Origin: Caballeronia udeis | GTDB taxonomy: Bacteria; Pseudomonadota; Gammaproteobacteria; Burkholderiales; Burkholderiaceae | Assembly (NCBI RefSeq): GCF_001544555.2 | Contig: NZ_FCOK02000014.1 | Coordinates: 80,714-144,713 of the forward strand | Length of the DNA: 64,000 bases | Direction of reading: 5' to 3' | Part shown: positions 60,416 to 64,000 of the stretch, piece after piece | How the letters are laid out: every line of letters begins with the position of its first letter | Position numbering within the stretch: position 1 is the stretch's first letter | Notes under the pieces: generated by a model | Databases searched by the model: none | Seen by the model: only the letters and a program-made list of their open reading frames with translations | What the model was told of the DNA's origin: nothing | Made by a program: the position numbers and the translations under genes

Positions 60416-61117
60416 GGAAATAGCACAGGTTAAATAGCGCGCTATTATCGTGGAGAAGAAGCGGAAATGAAACTGTGCTTTTGATAGCTGAAAGCGATCT
60501 TCTTTTTAAGCGGCTTACTTTTTAGAAATTCAAAGCGCATAGATAAACCGCTGGAGTCGCGCAACGGGACCAGACCGCGCGTGCCGGATGACCCGTCACA
60601 TCAACCTCACCTCGAACTTGTGGCTCATCACCGCCGCGCTGCCCTTGGCGATTGCAGCGTATGGTGATAGGCCTAGACGCTACCCGTCGCTCACTTCATG
60701 CTCATCAGTCCAATTTGCACTCAGTGCTGCAACCATGTTTGAGCTTTCTTCGACGCGTATGACGCACGAGTGACTGCTGGAGGTCGGAAAACTGACGTTG
60801 ACCTCTCGCCAGCCACTATGGCCGCAATGGGGTCGACTTCGGCTGTTCAACATCGGACCGGGGCCGGCGATCTACGGACGGTCGCCGACGCTTTCACATG
60901 GGCAGTCGGACGTCGGCTCCGCCCAGCTAACAGATCTTCGCGCGCCGATTCTGTCCAGCACGTCGTCGGCCATTTCGGCCGGTCGAACCTGCGTCGAATC
61001 GCGAGTGAATGACCACTCTGTAGGACCATGGGCCGACTGGCGCAATAGGCGAAGTGCGACCATCCGGCGAACCTTGAAGGATGAGGCCGATCGATTAAGC
61101 GCCGCTAGTCGATTTCG
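60416..61117. other. Intergenic region without recognised genes
   Basis: Several short frames overlap here but none shows a signal, family motif or good ribosome-binding site together. The region from 58.8 kb on looks like degraded DNA around IS remnants. Confidence 0.45.
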
Positions 61118-61681
61118 TTATTTTCGGGATTCTTCGCGGTTGCCGAAGGCAACGACCTTTTTCCCCTCCAGGCTCACCTGAACGCCTACCGCGCAACCAG
61201 ACGTACAGGTCTCTCCGTCGGCGGCCGACGCGGATGACGGAACGGTCTCCGTGCTGATCATGGATTTGACCACAGTCCCGTCGTCAGCAATCACTATTTG
61301 CAAGCCAAGCACGACGCCGTTTTGGTAGATGGTCATGGTGCCGGTGCAATCGGAGTTCACCGTGTAGGTGCCACTCTGGTTCGGATTGAAAGCTGTCTGT
61401 CCCCCTTTCGGGACCCCGTCAATATTCCCGAAGTCGGTGCGCGCAAATTGGCCTGATCCATCGAACGTCACGAGGGCTACGTCATCAAGGATCGACGGAG
61501 TGGCAAACCGATGCAGCGTATTAGCCGCATCCAGCACCCCAAGAATCTCTCCGTGGGCGCTAAACGCGTACGCGCCCTTTAGCGTGTTGGCCGAGCACAC
61601 GCCATCGGCTCGTGCCACACCACTGAGGGATAGAAGGGCAACAGCTATCGCCGACAAAACGCTTAAATGCTTGATCTTCAT
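61118..61681 (-). CDS. Secreted hypothetical protein
   Basis: This 187-residue protein starts at the ATG at 61681 (AAGGAG 8 bp upstream; a second ATG two codons earlier overlaps that site). The signal peptide is MKIKHLSVLSAIAVALLSLS with cleavage after ARA. The mature part has repeated beta-type blocks (NTLKGAYAFSAHGEILG, LVTFDGSGQFARTDFG, NQSGTYTVNSDCTGTMTIY). These resemble families of small periplasmic beta-barrel or lipocalin-like proteins, but none is named with certainty. Two pairs of cysteines are present. Confidence 0.7.
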   Translation of the reverse strand: MKIKHLSVLSAIAVALLSLSGVARADGVCSANTLKGAYAFSAHGEILGVLDAANTLHRFATPSILDDVALVTFDGSGQFARTDFGNIDGVPKGGQTAFNPNQSGTYTVNSDCTGTMTIYQNGVVLGLQIVIADDGTVVKSMISTETVPSSASAADGETCTSGCAVGVQVSLEGKKVVAFGNREESRK

Positions 61682-62459
61682 GTTCATCTCCTTGTCACCA
61701 AATCGGGCGCTTAACTTTAGTAGGAAAAAAAAGTTCGCTTTACCGCATTGAATTGAGCGCGCCATTCAGAGAAACAGAACAGCCACTGTTCTGCGTGGCT
61801 ACCGCCGTTTTCGGAGCCAGCAATGAAACGACGGAAAGCCGTCAACACGGCCGTCTATTAGGGAATGCAGGGCAATATCGTCGGTGATCCGATCGAGGCA
61901 ACGCTGCCGCGATGGGGATCAACGTTAGGAATGCTGAATTGCTCGGCCAGGCAATTATTTGAAGCCTGGTATCGGCGGACGCGTGCTGAAGATTCATTCG
62001 CACGGAATTCCGCGCATTGGTGACTTTGTGAGTCGGCAGCGCATTAAGATTGCGTCGCGAGATTTAGTATAGGTCGCATGTACAGAAATACCGGACAAAA
62101 GCGAGGCGGATTCTAACGCACGCTCTGTAAAGATCAGAGGAGTCAGGTCGAGCCGGTGCGCGCAGCGTTTGGTTTCATCGGGCGTCCTTTCACTGGACGT
62201 GCCTGCCCGCAGATTGCAGGCTGATCCCAGCGGTCGCGTTGGCTTCTTAATCATTGGCTTGTTAATAGCATGCACGCGGAGCCAACATGCGGACCCATCA
62301 AGCGCCCCGTCACCCGGCGCCCGCGTGCAACAACTTGGATGCGCCATCGAAATCTGTTGGACCGTCGTTGCTTTCCGGTCCTCCGTTTCCTAATCTGATC
62401 GGAGGGGCTCGGCTCGATGAAAGTCGGCTAGCCGTCATTCACTCTATTGGAGGTCCGAA
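61682..62459. other. Intergenic region without recognised genes
   Basis: Nothing could be supported here. The short reading frames on both strands lack family motifs and ribosome-binding sites. Confidence 0.45.
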
Positions 62460-63107
62460 GTGTCCTTTGATCGAACTGAGACAGCCGTGGTTTTCATCGA
62501 CCCGCAAGTCGATGTCTTAAGTAAGAAAGGCAAGAACTGGGGCGCGGTCGGAGCAAGCGTGACAGAGAATAAAACCGTAGAAAACATGCTGCGAATCTTC
62601 AAGGCGGCAAAGTCCGCGAAATTCGCGGTCTTTATATCGCCACACTACTTTTTCCCGACCGATCGTGTATGGAAATTCAATGGACCGTTGGAAGCCGATG
62701 AATTCGCCACCGGCACGTTTGCACGTAGTGGTCAGTTGAGTCTGGAAGGATTCGAAGGCTCCGGCGCTGATTGGCTCGACGAATTCAAGCCTTACATCAA
62801 CGACGGCGAGACGGTTGTTGTGAGTCCGCACAAGGTCTTCGGACCGCAGACCAACGATCTGGTCCTTCAATTGCGCAAGCGAGGGGTGAGAAGGGTAGTA
62901 CTGGGTGGCATGCTTGCCAACATGTGCGTGGAGTCACATCTGCGCGATCTGCTTGAACAAGGATTCGAGGTTTATGTTGTTAGCGATGCCACTGCCGGAC
63001 CGCGTCATCCCGTTTGGGGCGACGGATACAAGGCGGCAATGATCAACTACGCGTTTCTCGCGCACGGCGTGGTGACTACCGACGAAGTTGTGGCTTCGAT
63101 GGAATGA
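62460..63107 (+). CDS. Isochorismatase-family cysteine hydrolase
   Basis: This 215-residue hydrolase has the isochorismatase/nicotinamidase fold. The catalytic Asp is in VVFIDPQVDVL (about residue 15), the Lys in SPHKVFGPQTND (about 124) and the nucleophilic Cys in LGGMLANMCVESHLRDLLE (about 157). It starts at GTG (62460) with a strong GGAGGTCC upstream. The substrate is unknown. It precedes the truncated alpha/beta hydrolase on the same strand. Confidence 0.88.
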   Translation: MSFDRTETAVVFIDPQVDVLSKKGKNWGAVGASVTENKTVENMLRIFKAAKSAKFAVFISPHYFFPTDRVWKFNGPLEADEFATGTFARSGQLSLEGFEGSGADWLDEFKPYINDGETVVVSPHKVFGPQTNDLVLQLRKRGVRRVVLGGMLANMCVESHLRDLLEQGFEVYVVSDATAGPRHPVWGDGYKAAMINYAFLAHGVVTTDEVVASME

Positions 63108-63302
63108 CGCACAAGTAAGATCGGCTGACAGGCGACTAGACTGTCGGCCTAAAAAGCGCATTTGCCGAGTTGGGGCGCCTCAGCATGTTTCCCGGACGGA
63201 CTGCCGACCACCTACCTACCCCGGCCCAATTTCTTATGGCACACGCGTTCACGCCGGTGGTTCATTTTTATTTGACAGGTCGCCTTAGCAAGGAGAATGA
63301 CG

Positions 63303-63947
63303 ATGAACACGGTCACAACCAAAGACGGCATTCAGATCTTCTACAAGGACTGGGGAACAGGGCAGCCCATAGTTTTCTCACACGGATGGCCACTGAGCGC
63401 CGACGATTGGGATGCCCAGATGATGTTCTTCCTGAACCTCGGCTTCCGTGTCATCGCGCATGACCGTCGTGGTCACGGGCGGTCAACGCAGACGGCCGAC
63501 GGTCATGATATGGATCACTATGCCGATGATCTCGCGGCTGTTACCGAGCATCTTGACCTTAAAAATGCAGTCCACGTGGGCCACTCAACCGGGGGCGGTG
63601 AGGTCGTTCGCTATCTCGCGCGTCACGGCGAGAGTCGAGTAACCAAGGCGGTGCTGATCAGCGCTGTGCCACCTCTCATGGTGAAGACCGCTAACAACCC
63701 GGAAGGTCTTCCCAAGGATGTATTTGACGGGTTTCAGGCGCAGGTTGCCAACAACCGCTCACAGTTTTACCGGGATGTTGCTTCCGGGCCGTTCTACGGT
63801 TATAACCGGCCAGGGGCCAAACCGTCCGAAGGCGTGATTTTGAACTGGTGGCGTCAGGGAATGGAGGGCGGGGCCAAAGCGCACTACGATGGGATCGTGG
63901 CCTTTTCCCAGACAGATTTTCACGGGGGTGTCCCGGATTTTGTGTAA
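63303..63947 (+). pseudogene. Alpha/beta hydrolase (chloroperoxidase-like), C-terminally truncated
   Basis: The N-terminal 207 residues match non-haem chloroperoxidase-type hydrolases: [20 protein letters not shown] with the oxyanion [12 protein letters not shown], and the nucleophile elbow [10 protein letters not shown] (Ser near residue 97). At SQTDF the family sequence stops and the last residues HGGVPDFV derive from an IS256-like end starting near 63922. The catalytic Asp and His, expected about 20 and 50 residues later, are missing. It is therefore almost certainly inactive. AGGAG lies 7 bp before the ATG at 63303. Confidence 0.75.
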
Positions 63948-64000
63948 ACGGGTTTTGGTTTAACCCGGCGACATCCGGTCTTCGAACTGGATAGCGAAGC
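63926..64000 (+). mobile_element. Left end of an IS256-like element, running off the window
   Basis: GGGTGT-N6-TTTTGTGTAAACGG occupies 63926-63951, with the same 12-bp offset as the copy at 58830. It interrupts the hydrolase and continues beyond the right edge. Whether the element is complete cannot be seen. Confidence 0.6.

Noticed and set aside
60596..60612. Iteron-like CTCACC near CCCG
   Set aside because: The spacer between CCCG and CTCACC is 10 bases, not 6. A second near-match at 61164 has CCCC instead of CCCG.

Overview
The window reads as the replication-origin region of a secondary chromosome (chromid) or megaplasmid of a Burkholderia sensu lato bacterium (Burkholderia/Paraburkholderia/Caballeronia type). 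The reasons are high GC coding DNA, a Rep_3-type initiator next to parA/parB, 16-bp palindromes of the kind reported as parS on Burkholderia secondary replicons, an H-NS protein ending in the burkholderial C-terminal motif, DUF4148 proteins, and a compact hpnD-hpnE-shc-hpnG hopanoid operon. No rRNA, tRNA or CRISPR array was seen.

Layout. 0-2.5 kb: a formaldehyde-activating enzyme, a DUF1272 protein and a GntP-family permease. 2.5-11.1 kb: the replication/partition core, with gene-poor upstream DNA carrying parS sites and a CCAAAG microsatellite, then parA, parS, parB, a convergent rep gene, a 1.3-kb array of about 18 iterons, a KfrA-like coiled-coil protein with a zinc ribbon, and a tyrosine-recombinase-like protein that appears to lack its catalytic residues. 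11.4-18.6 kb: a small unknown protein behind a good LexA box, CsbD, an outer-membrane-like protein, a lipoprotein, a Tat-exported phospholipase C, an XRE-cupin regulator with a GNAT enzyme, and a DUF1003 protein. 19-31 kb: FAH-family hydrolase, AraC regulator, phosphoglycerate dehydrogenase, a TPR regulator, and a catabolic unit MFS-BKACE-SDR. 31-42 kb: a hybrid kinase, an AI-2E-family permease, a D-3-hydroxybutyrate locus (dehydrogenase, GntP permease, sigma-54 activator) and a LuxR regulator. 42.8-50.8 kb: a serine hydrolase, H-NS, an iteron-bearing gene desert, a decayed AEC transporter, hipBA, small secreted proteins, an FMN reductase and a stress protein. 51-58.8 kb: a second hybrid kinase and the hopanoid operon. 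58.8-64 kb: IS256-like remnants, periplasmic proteins, an isochorismatase-family hydrolase, and an alpha/beta hydrolase cut by another IS256-like end at the right edge.

The most interesting signal is the dispersal of the origin's iteron (CCCGnnnnnnCTCACC). Ten further copies occur singly or in pairs and clusters up to about 37 kb from the origin (near 10.1, 13.7, 18.8, 33.6 and 44.7-45.1 kb), nearly all in gaps or at gene ends and sharing flanking bases with origin copies. Inside the origin the start-to-start spacings fall mostly near multiples of 11 bp. This suggests a distributed set of initiator-binding loci that could titrate, handcuff or time replication of this replicon. Other points worth checking are the SOS-box gene, the twin 5-N8-5 operators of hipBA, the non-catalytic recombinase, a 46-residue secreted peptide, and the IS-truncated hydrolase.
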